Assembly: GCF_014779795.1 (NCBI RefSeq)
Contig: NZ_JACXZS010000003.1
Span: 124,001 to 188,000 of the forward strand
Length of the DNA: 64,000 nt
Reading direction: 5' to 3'
From: Microbacterium helvum
GTDB taxonomy: Bacteria > Actinomycetota > Actinomycetes > Actinomycetales > Microbacteriaceae
In this document: one piece after another, positions 17,542-26,135 of the stretch
Layout of the letters: each line of letters opens with the position of its first letter
Numbering within the stretch: the first letter of the stretch is position 1
The notes under the pieces: generated by a model
Databases searched by the model: none
Told to the model about the DNA's origin: nothing
Seen by the model: only the letters and a program-made list of their open reading frames with translations
Position numbers and translations under genes: made by a program

Positions 17542-18783
17542 GTGACCACTGCCGCCCCCGCGAAGCCGAGACGTCTCGTGCGGCTGCTCAACGGCGGATG
17601 GTCGACCGGCCTGTTCCTCATCGGCGCGCTGTTCGATACGCTGTGCGTGATCAACGTCCCGGGCGGCGCCACCCTCACCGCAGGCGAGGCGCCGAAGGCC
17701 GAGGTCACCACCATCGGCGTGCTGCTCGTGCTGCTGGTCTTCGCATGCTGGACCACCGTGTACGTGCGCTCCCGGGCGCCGTGGGCGCCGCTGATCGCCG
17801 GGGGACTGCTGATGCTGATCGGCGTCTCGTATGCGCTCGTGCTCGTGGGCGTGTACTGCGCACTGGTGCGCTGGCCACGGCGGACGGTCCTCATCTCGGG
17901 CATCACGGCCGGCGCCGTCGCACTGTTCGTCCTTCGCGAAGTGCTGACCGATTGGGGGCACGCGCTCGCCTGGCTGCTCGGCATGGATCCGATCGGTGCC
18001 GACCCGGCCTGGATCGGCGGTGCGATGGTCATGGCGCTGCTGTCGCTCGGGCTGGTGGCCGGACTCGTGGCGTACCGCCGGGCTCGGGACGAGGCATCCA
18101 TCAGCCGTGTCGAAGCCGAGCAGCAGCACGAGCGGGCCGACGCGCTCGATGAGCAGCTCGCCCGTCAGGCGGAGCGCGAGCGCATCGCGCGCGACCTGCA
18201 TGACGGGCTCGGGCATCGGCTCTCATCGATGGCGCTGGCGGCCGGGGCGTTCGAGTCGCAGGCGGCGGCGGCCCACGGCGGCCCGGCGCTCGCGGAATGG
18301 GCGCGCGTGGTGCATCGACAGGCGCACGCCGCGCTCGAAGACGTCCGGGGCGTCGTCGGCGGGCTGCGGTCCGATTCGGGCGGGGTCGCGGACGCGCCGG
18401 TCGCCTCGATGCGTCAGATCAGCGGGCTGATCGCCGATCTGCGCTCGGCGGGCCATCGCGTCGACGCCTACGTGTTCTTGGAGGGCATAGATCGGACCAG
18501 TCCGGCGTTCGATGCCGCGGCCTTCCGCATCGTGCAAGAGAGTCTGACGAACGCGCTCAAGCATGCGCCGGGTGCGGCTGTCTCGGTGCTGGTCGATGCA
18601 GCGCCGGATCGCGGCATCCGGGTCAGGACCGTCAATCGGCTGGTTTCGGTGTCATCGGGGATCCCCGGCGGCGGACGGGGGATCGCAGGCATCAGGGAGC
18701 GCGCCGTCGCGCTGGGCGGAACGGCGTGGATCGGGCCGTATCAGGGCGAGTTCATCGTCGACGTGAGTCTGCCCTGGGGGTGA
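17542..18783 (+). CDS. NarL-type sensor histidine kinase (system 2)
   Basis: A 413-residue HisKA_3 kinase. Four or five membrane helices fill residues 20-180; a coiled linker (about 184-215, rich in Glu and Arg) leads to phosphoacceptor His220 in RIARDLHDGLGHRLSS. The ATPase N box is ESLTNALKHA and the glycine box is GGGRGIAGIRERA. TACGCT (17530-17535) lies six bases before the GTG start and there is no ribosome site, so the mRNA is probably leaderless. It is followed after 37 bases by its response regulator, which has its own promoter-like hexamer. Confidence 0.9.
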   Translation: MTTAAPAKPRRLVRLLNGGWSTGLFLIGALFDTLCVINVPGGATLTAGEAPKAEVTTIGVLLVLLVFACWTTVYVRSRAPWAPLIAGGLLMLIGVSYALVLVGVYCALVRWPRRTVLISGITAGAVALFVLREVLTDWGHALAWLLGMDPIGADPAWIGGAMVMALLSLGLVAGLVAYRRARDEASISRVEAEQQHERADALDEQLARQAERERIARDLHDGLGHRLSSMALAAGAFESQAAAAHGGPALAEWARVVHRQAHAALEDVRGVVGGLRSDSGGVADAPVASMRQISGLIADLRSAGHRVDAYVFLEGIDRTSPAFDAAAFRIVQESLTNALKHAPGAAVSVLVDAAPDRGIRVRTVNRLVSVSSGIPGGGRGIAGIRERAVALGGTAWIGPYQGEFIVDVSLPWG

Positions 18784-18820
18784 GGTCTCGCGCGTCGGTG
18801 GCCGGCACTATCGTGGCGTT

Positions 18821-19501
18821 GTGCCACCCGTCGATGCCGATCGCCCCATCCGGGTGCTCGTCGTGGACGACGACTTCCTCGTGCGCGAGGCGATCAAGGC
18901 GATGCTCCAACCGCACCCGGACCTCGAGGTCGTCGGCACCGCCGCGGACGGGATGGATGCGGTCGCGCAGGCGCGTGCGACCCGGCCTGATGTGGTGCTG
19001 ATGGACGTCCGCATGCCCGGGATGGACGGCGTCGAGTCGACGCGGGCCCTGCTCGGCCAGGTGGACACCCAGGTCGTGGCGATGACGAGCCTCACGACGA
19101 GCGAGACGGTGTGGCGGATGATCGATGCCGGTGCCTACGGATATGTGCTGAAGGACGACGCCCCTTCGGAACTGGCCGGAGCGGTGCGGACGGTCGCGCG
19201 CGGCGACGCGTTCCTGTCGCCGAGGCACACCCGCGAGCTGCTGGAGCGGTCCGCCTCAGACACCACGGCGGACACTCGCCGCTCGGCGGCGGAGCTCTTC
19301 GACCGTCTCACCGACCGGGAGCGCGACGCCGCCCGCCTCGTTGCCGCCGGTGCGAGCGACGGAGAGATCGCCCGGACGCTGCACGTCGCCCTGTCCACCG
19401 CGAAGGCGCACGTGCAGCAGGCGCGCGAGAAGCTGGGCGTTCGCAATCGCACCCAGATCGCCGTCATCGTCGAGCGAGCGGGCCAGACCCCGGCGACCTG
19501 A
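18821..19501 (+). CDS. NarL/FixJ-type response regulator (system 2)
   Basis: A 226-residue response regulator. The receiver domain carries the DDD acidic triad at residues 16-18 and phosphorylation site Asp62 in VLMDVRMPGMDG; the C-terminal LuxR helix-turn-helix is DRLTDRERDAARLVAAGASD with HVALSTAKAHVQQAREKLG. TATCGT (18809-18814) is six bases before the GTG, again a leaderless arrangement, so it may be made separately from as well as with the upstream kinase. Targets unknown. Confidence 0.92.
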   Translation: MPPVDADRPIRVLVVDDDFLVREAIKAMLQPHPDLEVVGTAADGMDAVAQARATRPDVVLMDVRMPGMDGVESTRALLGQVDTQVVAMTSLTTSETVWRMIDAGAYGYVLKDDAPSELAGAVRTVARGDAFLSPRHTRELLERSASDTTADTRRSAAELFDRLTDRERDAARLVAAGASDGEIARTLHVALSTAKAHVQQAREKLGVRNRTQIAVIVERAGQTPAT

Positions 19502-19548
19502 GCGTGGGTGCGTGAGCCGAAGGGCTCGCCGATCGTGCTGCGCGCGTG

Positions 19549-19577
19549 TATAGTCCATGTGGACTAGTCGACATGGA
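19549..19577 (+). promoter_or_regulatory. padR-MFS promoter and 24-bp operator
   Basis: A clean -10 TATAGT (19549-19554) runs straight into a 24-bp palindrome (19554-19577) with half-site TCCATGT, centre GACTAGTC and 22 of 24 symmetric positions. It sits just before the padR start. Autorepression by the PadR-like protein encoded next is the natural reading, as in other PadR/exporter pairs. No good -35 is visible. Confidence 0.75.
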
Positions 19578-19583
19578 GTGAAC

Positions 19584-20204
19584 ATGAAGGACGCCGTGAC
19601 CCGCCTGACCCCACTGGGGGTCATGGTGCTCGCGCTGCTCGCCGAGGGCGACATGCACCCGTACGAGATGATCCGGCTGATGCACATCCGGCGCGACGAT
19701 CGGCTCGTGACGATCACGAACGGCACGTTCTACCACACGGTCGCCCGGCTCGAACGGGCCGGCCTGCTCGCCGAGGTCGGTGTCGACCGCGACGGCAACC
19801 GCCCCGAGCGCACCACCTACACCCAGACCGAGGAGGGCGCCGCCGCGGTCACGGAGTGGGTGCGGCGCGAACTGTCCCGCGTCGACCGGCCGGCGCAGTT
19901 CCGCGTCGCGCTCGCCGAGGCCCACGGCCTCGAGCGCGGCGAGGCCCTCGCCCTGCTCGGCGAAAGACGCGACGCCCTGTCCCAACTGCTCGACAGCGTG
20001 TCGGCCGGCCGGGCGGACGCACTGGCCAAGGGCGTGCCCGAACAGTATCTGCTCGAACTCGGACGCGAAGAGGCCCTTCTGCGCGCCGACCTCGAATGGC
20101 TCGACGCGACGATCGCGCGCATCGAGCGCTCCGACTTCGAGTGGGGGCCTGAGCGGCTCCCCTCGGAACGCTATCTCGCCCAGAGAAAGGCAGCACGACA
20201 GTGA
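19584..20204 (+). CDS. PadR-family transcriptional regulator
   Basis: A 206-residue PadR-type repressor. The N-terminal winged helix (about 5-90) has LTPLGVMVLALLAEGDMHPYEM and the typical GTFYHTVARLERAGLL recognition region; the C-terminal half is a helical dimerisation domain. GGAG lies eight bases before the ATG. It overlaps the following drug exporter by four bases (GTGA), so the regulator and the pump are coupled. A 24-bp palindrome overlapping the promoter is the likely autoregulatory operator. The inducer would be a substrate of the pump; inferred from context. Confidence 0.88.
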   Translation: MKDAVTRLTPLGVMVLALLAEGDMHPYEMIRLMHIRRDDRLVTITNGTFYHTVARLERAGLLAEVGVDRDGNRPERTTYTQTEEGAAAVTEWVRRELSRVDRPAQFRVALAEAHGLERGEALALLGERRDALSQLLDSVSAGRADALAKGVPEQYLLELGREEALLRADLEWLDATIARIERSDFEWGPERLPSERYLAQRKAARQ

Positions 20205-21769
20205 CCGAGACCACCTCCGGTGCGGCATCCACCTCCGCGCACCCGCCCACCGGCGCCTACGCCGCCGGGCACAAGCCCCGAAGCCCCTGGCCCGCCCTGT
20301 GGGCGCTCGTCATCGGCTTCTTCATGATCCTGGTCGACACCACGATCGTCTCGGTGGCGAACCCCGCCATCAAGGCCGCCCTCGACCCCGACACCAACAA
20401 CCTCGACAACGTCGTGTGGGTGACCTCGGCCTACCTGCTCGCGTACGCCGTGCCGCTGCTGATCACGGGCCGCCTCGGCGACCGGTTCGGCCCGAAGTAC
20501 ATGTACCTCGGGGGCCTTGCGATCTTCACGCTCGCCTCCCTCGGCTGCGGTCTGTCTCCTACGCTCGGCGCGCTCATCGCGTTCCGCGCCGTGCAGGGCC
20601 TGGGCGCGTCGCTCATGACGCCGCAGACGATGGCGATCATCACGCGCACGTTCCCGCCGAACCAGCGCGGCGCCGCCATGGGCCTGTGGGGCGCCACCTC
20701 GGGCGTCGCGATGCTCGTCGGCCCGTTGGCCGGCGGCCTGCTCGTCGACGGCTTCGGGTGGGAGTGGATCTTCTTCGTCAACCTGCCGGTCGGCGTGATC
20801 GGCTTCGTGCTCGCATGGATCCTCGTGCCCAAGCTCGAGACGCACCCGCACCGCTTCGACCTCGTCGGCGTCTTCCTGAGCGCGGTCGGCCTCTTCCTCA
20901 TCGTGTTCGGCCTGCAAGAGGGCGAGACCTACGACTGGGGCGTCATCTGGGGTCCGATCACCGTGTGGGGCCTCATCATCACCGGCGTCGTCGTCATGGC
21001 GCTGTTCATCTGGCAGCAGGCCAAGACCAAGAGCGAGGCGCTCGTGCCGCTGGAGCTGTTCCGCGACCGCAACTTCTCGGTCGCGAACATCGGCATCGCG
21101 ACGGTCGGCTTCACCGTGACGAGCATGTCGCTGCCGCTGATGTTCTTCCTGCAGCTGGCGCGCGGCCTCACCCCGACCGAGTCGGCGCTGCTGCTCATTC
21201 CGATGGCCGTCGCCGCGGGTGTTCTGTCGCCGCTGGCGGGCAGGTGGCTCGACCACACCGATCCGCGGGTGCTGCTCGTCCCCGGACTGCTGCTGGTGGC
21301 CGGGTCGCTCGTGGGCTACTCACTGCTCATGAATCTCGACACGCCCATCTGGGTGTTCCTCATCCCCTCGTTCGTGATGGGCGTCGGCAACGCGGGCATG
21401 TGGGGACCCCTCGCGACCACCGCCACCCGCAACCTCGCGCCGCGGCAGGCGGGCGCGGGCGCCGGCATCTACAACACGACGCGCACGATCGGCTCGGTGC
21501 TCGGATCGGCGGCGATCGCCGTGTTCATGCAGAGCCGCCTCGAGGCGAACATCCCCGGCGCGTCGGACTCGAGCGCCGGCGGCGGCTTCGGCGCCGGTCA
21601 GCTGCCCGAGATGATCGCCGACCCGTTCGCTACCGCCATGGCGCAGACCATCCTGCTGTCGGCCGCCGCGATGCTGGTCGGCGTGGTCGCGGTGCTGTTT
21701 CTGCGGCGGCCGAAGGCGACGTCGACCGACGACTGGCATGCGGCGCACGCCGCGGATTCCGCCGGCTGA
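20201..21769 (+). CDS. DHA2-family MFS multidrug exporter
   Basis: A 522-residue, 14-helix drug:proton antiporter of the DHA2 (EmrB/QacA) class. Characteristic pieces are FMILVDTTIVSVANPAI in helix 1, GRLGDRFGPKYMYLGG in the 2-3 loop (motif A), and FRAVQGLGASLMTPQTMAII. The length exceeds 12-helix MFS proteins as expected for DHA2. The GTG start overlaps the padR stop; AAAGG is a few bases upstream. It is presumably induced when the PadR-like repressor releases its operator. The exported compounds are unknown. Confidence 0.92.
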   Translation: MTETTSGAASTSAHPPTGAYAAGHKPRSPWPALWALVIGFFMILVDTTIVSVANPAIKAALDPDTNNLDNVVWVTSAYLLAYAVPLLITGRLGDRFGPKYMYLGGLAIFTLASLGCGLSPTLGALIAFRAVQGLGASLMTPQTMAIITRTFPPNQRGAAMGLWGATSGVAMLVGPLAGGLLVDGFGWEWIFFVNLPVGVIGFVLAWILVPKLETHPHRFDLVGVFLSAVGLFLIVFGLQEGETYDWGVIWGPITVWGLIITGVVVMALFIWQQAKTKSEALVPLELFRDRNFSVANIGIATVGFTVTSMSLPLMFFLQLARGLTPTESALLLIPMAVAAGVLSPLAGRWLDHTDPRVLLVPGLLLVAGSLVGYSLLMNLDTPIWVFLIPSFVMGVGNAGMWGPLATTATRNLAPRQAGAGAGIYNTTRTIGSVLGSAAIAVFMQSRLEANIPGASDSSAGGGFGAGQLPEMIADPFATAMAQTILLSAAAMLVGVVAVLFLRRPKATSTDDWHAAHAADSAG

Positions 21770-21779
21770 CGAGAGAGAA

Positions 21780-21813
21780 GTGGATGCCGGCGGCCGCGGG
21801 CGCCGGCATCCAC
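21780..21813. terminator. Bidirectional GTGGATGCCGGCG hairpin
   Basis: Arms GTGGATGCCGGCG and CGCCGGCATCCAC (21801-21813) flank a short GC loop. It lies between the plus-strand exporter gene and the minus-strand response regulator 3 gene and would serve both. Confidence 0.75.
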
Positions 21814-21840
21814 CCCCCTGCGCACGCGGGCCCGCAGACG

Positions 21841-22497
21841 TCAGCCGCGACGACGGCCTCGCCTCTCATGCGCCCACACCGCGAGCTCGACGCGGTTGCG
21901 GGTGCTGGTCTTCGTCATCAGGCTCGCGAGGTGGGTCTTCACGGTGCTGAGCGAGATGTGCAGCTCGTCGCCGATCTCGGTGTTGCCGAGCCCGCGCGCG
22001 ACAGCATCGAGCACCGACTGCTCGCGCCCGGTGAGCGGGCTCGCCGGCGGACGCGGCGAGGCGGGCGCGCTGCCCGCGAACGCCTCGAGCAACCGCACCG
22101 TCACCGCCGGATCGATCAGTGCGTCGCCTCGCGCCGCCGCGCGCACCGCTTCGGCGAGCAGTTCGGGCCCGGAGTCCTTCAGCACGAAGCCGCGCGCCCC
22201 CGTGCGCAGGGCGGCGTACACGTACTCGTCGAGGTCGAAGGTCGTGATCACGACGACCGGGATCGGGTCCGTGGTCTCGGGGCCCCCGAGCTCTCGCGTC
22301 ACCGCGAGCCCGTCCAGCACCGGCATCCGGATGTCGACCAGGCACACGTCCGGTCGCAACCGGCGGGCGAGCCCGACCGCTGACGCGCCGTCGGCCGCCT
22401 CGCCGACCACCTCGATGCCGTCCTGCGCGTCGAGGATCATCCGCAGCCCGGTCCGCACCAGGTCCTGATCGTCCGCAATCATGACCCGGATGCTCAT
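21841..22497 (-). CDS. NarL/FixJ-type response regulator (system 3)
   Basis: A 218-residue response regulator: receiver domain with DD at residues 9-10 and Asp55 in VCLVDIRMPVLDG, Lys in VLKDSG, then a LuxR helix-turn-helix (PLTGREQSVLDAVARGLGN, ISLSTVKTHLASLMTK). The ATG at 22497 overlaps the stop of the kinase gene by four bases. It resembles DesR-like regulators of actinobacterial DesK/DesR-type pairs, but the target is not evident. Ends at a bidirectional hairpin. Confidence 0.93.
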   Translation of the reverse strand: MSIRVMIADDQDLVRTGLRMILDAQDGIEVVGEAADGASAVGLARRLRPDVCLVDIRMPVLDGLAVTRELGGPETTDPIPVVVITTFDLDEYVYAALRTGARGFVLKDSGPELLAEAVRAAARGDALIDPAVTVRLLEAFAGSAPASPRPPASPLTGREQSVLDAVARGLGNTEIGDELHISLSTVKTHLASLMTKTSTRNRVELAVWAHERRGRRRG

Positions 22498-23684
22498 GGG
22501 CGCCACCCCGTCCTCGGCAGCGATACGACGACGCGCCATCCGCCGTCCGGCCGCGGCCCCGCTTCGCACCGGCCACCGAGCAGGTCGGCGCGCTCCTGCA
22601 TGCCGCGGATCCCGTAGCCGGCAGTGATGGATGCCTCGACGGCTCCGGTTCCGGGCGCCGCCGGTGCCGCGCCAGGCGCCTCCGAGCGCCGAGACCCGTC
22701 CGAACCCCGCCCGTCGTCGTCCACGGTCAGCCGCACGCCATCGGCGCCGACCCGCACGTCGACCTCGATCCGCCGTACGCCGCGGGCGTGGCGCCGCGCG
22801 TTCGTGACCGCCTCCTGGGCGAGGTGGAAGACCGTGGCGGCGACCGGTGCGGGCACGGCATCCGCATCCCCCTCCACCCGGACCTCGATCTCGGGCACAC
22901 CGTCGGTGCGAGCGAGGGCGTCCAGCTGCGCGAGCGACGGGGTCGGCGCCAGCGGTGCGGCATCCGCCCGCAGCACGCCGACCATCGCGCGCATCTCACG
23001 CAGCGTCTGTGTCGCCTCGGCCTCGATCGTGCGCAGCACCTGGGCGGTCGCCGACGGATCCTTCGCCGCCGCCACAGTGCCCGCCTGCGCCTGGACCGCG
23101 ATCGCCGACACGTGGTGGGCGACGGTATCGTGCAGGTCGCGGGCGAGCTGCACCCGCTCGGCGAGGCGCGCCTGTTCGAGGTCGCGGGCGCGCACGCGAG
23201 CCCGCCAGCGCAGGGCGGCGCCGAGCGAGCCGGTGGCGACCACCACTGCGATGCCCCCGGCGACGTCGCCCGGCGTCGTGTCGGACGACGTCAGCGAGAA
23301 GGCCGTCCCGAGCACCACGAGCGCCCCTCCGACGAGCACCGCTCGGCCGCTCGCCCAGCGGAACAGCGCATACAGCAGCACCAGGAAGTACGCGGTCGTG
23401 AACAGCTGCGGATCGCCGCCGGTCGCGAGGCCCACGGTCGTGGCGACCAAGAACGCGATCGTCAGCATGAGGAGCGGGTGCGTCCGCCGCCACAGCAGCG
23501 TGGCTGAGAGGCCGATGAGCACGACCGCCCACAGCCACCGCCACGGCACCTCGCTCCGCAGCAGCGCCTCGACGACGGCCGCGACCGCGACGACGCCGGC
23601 GAGCACCGCGTCGCGCCACACGTGCCGCGGCGGCGCGGGGGCGGCCTTCGGGGCGTCCCAGAGAGCGCGCACCGGGCTCGTCAT
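22494..23684 (-). CDS. NarL-type sensor histidine kinase (system 3)
   Basis: A 396-residue HisKA_3 kinase with about five N-terminal membrane helices (25-155) and phosphoacceptor His185 in QLARDLHDTVAHHVSA. The ATPase N box EAVTNARRHARG and glycine box GYGIRGMQERADLLGG are intact. The ATG at 23684 is four bases after the DUF2306 stop, so it may be translated by coupling; alternatively TATCAT (23696-23691), inside the end of the DUF2306 gene, lies exactly six bases before the ATG and would give a leaderless transcript. Forms an operon with DUF2306 and the response regulator. Confidence 0.9.
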   Translation of the reverse strand: MTSPVRALWDAPKAAPAPPRHVWRDAVLAGVVAVAAVVEALLRSEVPWRWLWAVVLIGLSATLLWRRTHPLLMLTIAFLVATTVGLATGGDPQLFTTAYFLVLLYALFRWASGRAVLVGGALVVLGTAFSLTSSDTTPGDVAGGIAVVVATGSLGAALRWRARVRARDLEQARLAERVQLARDLHDTVAHHVSAIAVQAQAGTVAAAKDPSATAQVLRTIEAEATQTLREMRAMVGVLRADAAPLAPTPSLAQLDALARTDGVPEIEVRVEGDADAVPAPVAATVFHLAQEAVTNARRHARGVRRIEVDVRVGADGVRLTVDDDGRGSDGSRRSEAPGAAPAAPGTGAVEASITAGYGIRGMQERADLLGGRCEAGPRPDGGWRVVVSLPRTGWRP

Positions 23685-23688
23685 GCCC

Positions 23689-24399
23689 TCATGATAAGGG
23701 CGCGGCGGTCGGCGCCGAGGGGCGGTCCGCCCGCCTGGCACGAGGCCCTGGCGACCGCCGGATCACGATCTCGGCGACGGCGAGGTTGATGCCCCAGCCG
23801 GCGGCCATGAGCAGCGTGTGTACGACGGGGCTCGGCGTGCCCGCGACCAGCGTCCACGGCAGGAACGTCAGCACTTGCGTGCCCGCGCCGAGGCCGATCG
23901 CGTATGCGCGCACCATCCACGCCCGGTGCGTGCGCACATCGCCGCGCCGGATCGCCGCGAAGGCGACCACGATGCCGCCCGCCATCGCGGCCGCGAGCAC
24001 GAGGCGCAGCGCCGACAGCCCGGGGCCGGTCACCGTCGACGGCAGGTCGTAGAAGAGGGTCATCCACGCCGCCGACAGCGCCGACAGCAGCCCGGCCGGC
24101 GCGACGAGGCGCCCTGAGCGTCGATGCCATGCCCGTCGTCGCAGCTCGGGGGCGAACTGCAGCGCACCCAGGAGCAAGAAGACGGTGGAGCCGATGATGT
24201 GCACGATCACTGGAGCCGGAGAGTCGAAGAAGCGGGCGTTCGCCGCCGTGACGGGCCCGCCGCCGGCGAGCTGCGAGACGCGTGCGGCTCCTGCCACGAC
24301 GGGCACCAGGCTCAGTGCGATGAGGCCGGCCGGGATGAGCCGGCCGCGCCACGTGGCGCGCCGGGCGGTGCGGGGCGGAGCGATGGGCTGCGAGGTCAT
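23689..24399 (-). CDS. DUF2306 family membrane protein
   Basis: A 236-residue protein with about six to seven membrane helices. HIIGSTVFLLLGALQFAPELRRR, WHRRSGRL and RTHRAWMVRAYAIGLGAGTQ are the His-containing segments conserved in DUF2306, whose histidines suggest haem or metal binding, although this is not proven. It is the first gene of an operon with sensor kinase 3 and its regulator, four bases apart, so it may take part in sensing or be the regulated output. ATG at 24399 is the first start after the divergent region. Confidence 0.78.
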   Translation of the reverse strand: MTSQPIAPPRTARRATWRGRLIPAGLIALSLVPVVAGAARVSQLAGGGPVTAANARFFDSPAPVIVHIIGSTVFLLLGALQFAPELRRRAWHRRSGRLVAPAGLLSALSAAWMTLFYDLPSTVTGPGLSALRLVLAAAMAGGIVVAFAAIRRGDVRTHRAWMVRAYAIGLGAGTQVLTFLPWTLVAGTPSPVVHTLLMAAGWGINLAVAEIVIRRSPGPRARRADRPSAPTAAPLS

Positions 24400-24598
24400 G
24401 CCGCCATGCTCGCGGCCGCGGCCGCGGCGCCGCATCGGCCGTCAGGCCCGACCCGCCTCGTCCGATCGGCCGAGGCCACGAGGACGCGCGGTGCGCGGCA
24501 TCCCCCCGCGCCCGCGCGAAGCCGGCCACGGCTTGCGCGCCGCCGGCGCCTTGTCAACCCGTTGGCGCGCACCCGTGCCGTCGCGTCAGCATGACATC

Positions 24599-24754
24599 AT
24601 GACCGCACTCGCAGTGATCCTGCTCATCATCGGAATCGTGCTGCTGCTGTTCGGCGTGTTCGTCGAGGCGGCGAAGTTCCTGCTGTGGATCGGCATCGTG
24701 ATCATCGTGATCGCGATCATCGCGTGGCTGCTGCGCTACATCCGCCGCAGCTAG
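24599..24754 (+). CDS. Small hydrophobic membrane protein
   Basis: A 51-residue protein that is almost wholly hydrophobic: helix one at about 4-23 (VILLIIGIVLLLFGVF), an EAAK turn, helix two at about 28-46, and a basic end LLRYIRRS. A similar two-helix protein with the same NWLLW/KFLLW-like centre and basic end is at 38978-39142. Such small proteins are common in actinobacteria and are of unknown function. It ends 19 bases before the convergent purD stop. The lack of an obvious ribosome site makes the start slightly uncertain. Confidence 0.7.
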   Translation: MTALAVILLIIGIVLLLFGVFVEAAKFLLWIGIVIIVIAIIAWLLRYIRRS

Positions 24755-24773
24755 CCCGCATCCGTCGGCGGCG

Positions 24774-26048
24774 TCAGAGGCCCTCGGCGACGCGGGCGGC
24801 GATGTCGCTGCGGTGCTGGCCGCCTTCGAGCCCGATCGCGTCGATCGCGCGGTAGACGCGCTCGCGCGCCTGGGCGAACGTGGTCGCCACACCCACGACG
24901 TTGAGCACGCGACCGCCGGTCGCCACGAGGCCGCCGTCGGTCTCGGCGGTCGCCGCATGGGCGAGGTGCACGCCGTCGACCGCTTCGGCGTCGCGCAGTC
25001 CGCTGAGCGGCCGGCCGGTGACGGGCGCTGCGGGGTAGCCCTCGCTCGCCACCACGACGGTCACGGCGACGTCGTCCGCGAATGCGGGACGCGGCAGATC
25101 CTCCAGGTGACCCGATGCGGCGGCCAGCAGCAGCTCCGAGAGCGGGTCGACGAGACGCGGCAGCACGACCTGCGTCTCGGGGTCGCCGAAGCGGGCGTTG
25201 AACTCGATGACCTTGACGCCGGCGTCGGTGATGATCAGTCCCGCGTACAGCAGGCCGATGAAGGGCGTGCCCTCGGCGTCGAGCTGGCGGATGACCGGCT
25301 CGGCGACATCCCGCGTGACGAGATCGACGAAGGCGGCCTCGCTGCCGAAGCGGCCGTCGAGCCACGGCAGCGGCGAGTAGGCGCCCATGCCGCCGGTGTT
25401 GGGCCCCTCGTCGCCGTCGAGCAGGCGCTTGTAGTCCTGCGCGGGGGTGAGCGGAAGGACGTGGTCGCCGTCGCTCAGGAAGAACAGCGACACCTCGGGG
25501 CCGTCGAGGAACTCCTCGACGAGGACCGGACCGGACGGCAGGTATTCGTCGGCGTGCGCGAGCGCGGCGTCGCGGTCGGACGTCACGATGACGCCCTTGC
25601 CCGCGGCCAGGCCGTCGGCCTTCACCACGTACGGGGCGCCGAGCTCGTCGAACGCGGCCTCGACCTCTTCTCGGTTCGCCGCGCGCACGGCGCGCCCGGT
25701 GGGCACACCGGCAGCATCCATGATCCGCTTCGCGAACGCCTTCGATCCCTCGAGCTGGGCGGCCATGCGGCTGGGGCCGAACACGGGGATGCCGCGCTCG
25801 CGGACGGCGTCGGCCACGCCGGCGACCAGGGGCGCCTCAGGGCCGACGATGACGAGGTCGACGTGGTTCTCGTTGGCGAAGTTCGTCACGGCCGCGGGGT
25901 CGTTCGCGTCGAGCGCGACGAGCTGCGCGTCCTGCCCGATGCCCGCATTGCCGGGGGCGGCGAAGATCTCGTGCTCGGCCTCCTCGGACCGCAGCGCCAG
26001 GATGATGGCGTGCTCGCGCGCGCCCGAACCGAGGACCAGGATCTTCAC
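24774..26048 (-). CDS. purD: Phosphoribosylamine-glycine ligase
   Basis: A 424-residue GAR synthetase of the ATP-grasp family, catalysing the second step of purine synthesis. MKILVLGSGAREHAI at the N terminus, PYVVKADGLAAGKGV in the ATP-binding domain, PNTGGMGAYSP and VIEFNARFGDPETQ near the metal site, and a C-terminal domain to RVAEGL are all canonical. GTG at 26048 has TAGGCT six bases upstream (26060-26055) and no ribosome site, so it is read as leaderless. It stands alone, facing a small membrane protein gene. Confidence 0.96.
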   Translation of the reverse strand: MKILVLGSGAREHAIILALRSEEAEHEIFAAPGNAGIGQDAQLVALDANDPAAVTNFANENHVDLVIVGPEAPLVAGVADAVRERGIPVFGPSRMAAQLEGSKAFAKRIMDAAGVPTGRAVRAANREEVEAAFDELGAPYVVKADGLAAGKGVIVTSDRDAALAHADEYLPSGPVLVEEFLDGPEVSLFFLSDGDHVLPLTPAQDYKRLLDGDEGPNTGGMGAYSPLPWLDGRFGSEAAFVDLVTRDVAEPVIRQLDAEGTPFIGLLYAGLIITDAGVKVIEFNARFGDPETQVVLPRLVDPLSELLLAAASGHLEDLPRPAFADDVAVTVVVASEGYPAAPVTGRPLSGLRDAEAVDGVHLAHAATAETDGGLVATGGRVLNVVGVATTFAQARERVYRAIDAIGLEGGQHRSDIAARVAEGL

Positions 26049-26135
26049 CCGCCCAGCCTACCGGCGGGCGTCGCGGGGTTTCGGGGATCGGGAAGGGGCC
26101 GATTCCTTTCGGGGCGCGGCCGCGTCTGTACAGGC

